Below are positions 63,524-64,000 of a stretch of DNA of 64,000 nt, piece after piece. A program made the translations under genes and the position numbers. Source of the DNA: Nitrobacter vulgaris (GTDB lineage Bacteria > Pseudomonadota > Alphaproteobacteria > Rhizobiales > Xanthobacteraceae). The number at the start of each line of letters is the position of its first letter. Position 1 is the stretch's first letter. The stretch lies in NCBI RefSeq assembly GCF_031453995.1, contig NZ_JAVDPZ010000016.1, positions 20,659 to 84,658 on the forward strand, written 5' to 3'. Under the pieces are notes generated by a model that saw only the letters and a program-made list of their open reading frames with translations, ran no database searches and was not told where the DNA came from.

Positions 63524-64000
63524 GCCTCTCCGGATTTCGCTGCGCGCCTGCGCCGCTCCAGATAAGGTTGAAAATCAATGATAGCGGCACTGCTTTTTCC
63601 CACGGCTTCACCATTTCAAATGCATTGATCGAGAGTCGTTTCACCATATGTTGGCGAAGCGGAGTGATCCTCACAATCGGCAGCAAAAGAAAACGATAAA
63701 CTTCGCAGAATGCACCGTCTTGCGACAGAGTCATTCTGAGCAATGCAACCGTAGAAGTTAATATCACCCACGTCAGCACACACGAACGGGCGGCACAAAT
63801 GAGCATTCCGCTCGCATTCGTGTGGCGGTCATCTGGCCTCTCCGGGAATACTGAAGCTTCGCAACCTCATCCTCCTCGGATTAAACCGCTTAACGCACAC
63901 ACCTAAGAGCCTGTTTGAAAATTGGGCTAGGCGGGGATTCCGGTATCGCAGCGAATATGATTCACACTTGGGATGTGGACACGCAAGCAGCGAAGCCGGA
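63524..64000. other. Right edge without a clear gene
   Basis: About 480 bases. No frame shows family character. The last part, from GAGCCTGTTTGAAAATTG at 63907 on, resembles the terminal sequence and upstream leader of some IS5-group insertion sequences, but the transposase would lie outside the window. Confidence 0.3.

Noticed and set aside
1..64000. CRISPR array
   Set aside because: No regularly spaced direct repeats of suitable length were noticed anywhere; the tandem repeats seen are two-copy duplications.

Overview
The window looks like chromosome from an alphaproteobacterium of the Bradyrhizobium/Rhodopseudomonas/Afipia group (Nitrobacteraceae). This rests on gene content and protein style: class II ribonucleotide reductase NrdJ, an aapJQMP amino-acid transporter next to metC, an Omp25/31-type porin, BA14K, DUF6719 and GCG_CRPN-style small secreted proteins, a GTTC-N7-GTTC LexA box, and dispersed repeats typical of that family. 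The assignment is an inference from sequence, not a database result.

Layout. 1-7 kb is housekeeping: mfd (cut by the left edge) overlapping sdhE, divergent recG, then convergent DUF502 and glmS. 7.6-11.9 kb is a small decayed genomic island. It is bounded by an intact tRNA-Cys at its right end and a duplicated tRNA 3' end at its left end, and carries a frameshifted tyrosine-recombinase remnant, a cold-shock gene and several short or broken genes. 12-22 kb holds a tRNA-modifying DTW enzyme and a complete four-gene RND efflux operon (outer-membrane lipoprotein, fusion protein and two different RND pumps), with an inverted-repeat candidate operator upstream. 22.3-29.5 kb is a sulfur/amino-acid block: cysteine synthase, aapJQMP and cystathionine beta-lyase, with a three-hairpin, terminator-ended leader before metC.

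29.5-40 kb is a leftward envelope block: LAB_N protein, GT2 transferase, ArnT-like GT39, penicillin-binding protein 1C and a giant alpha-2-macroglobulin. 40.5-50.8 kb contains tRNA-Arg, ssb, a porin, SOS-regulated uvrA, a BA14K protein and nrdJ. 50.9-52.3 kb is an AT-richer two-gene cassette of unknown function whose first gene seems to have lost its N-terminus to a frameshift. 52.4-63.4 kb is a mixed block: polyphosphate glucokinase with an abnormal C-terminal extension, YghU-like GST, SDR, an orphan fabA, a DUF2161 nuclease-like protein, CreA, an L,D-transpeptidase, a polysaccharide deacetylase, a RibD-C-like reductase, a remarkable protein that is 37.5% methionine, and an XRE-cupin regulator. 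The last 480 bases have no clear gene; the final 90 may be the end of an insertion sequence.

Themes: envelope building and defence (pbpC/A2M, L,D-transpeptidase, deacetylase, lipid A sugars, RND pump), DNA repair (mfd, recG, ssb, uvrA) and sulfur amino-acid metabolism. The most unusual items are the methionine-rich protein, the structured metC leader, the AT-rich two-gene cassette, and palindromic repeat insertions that are translated inside uvrA and nrdJ.
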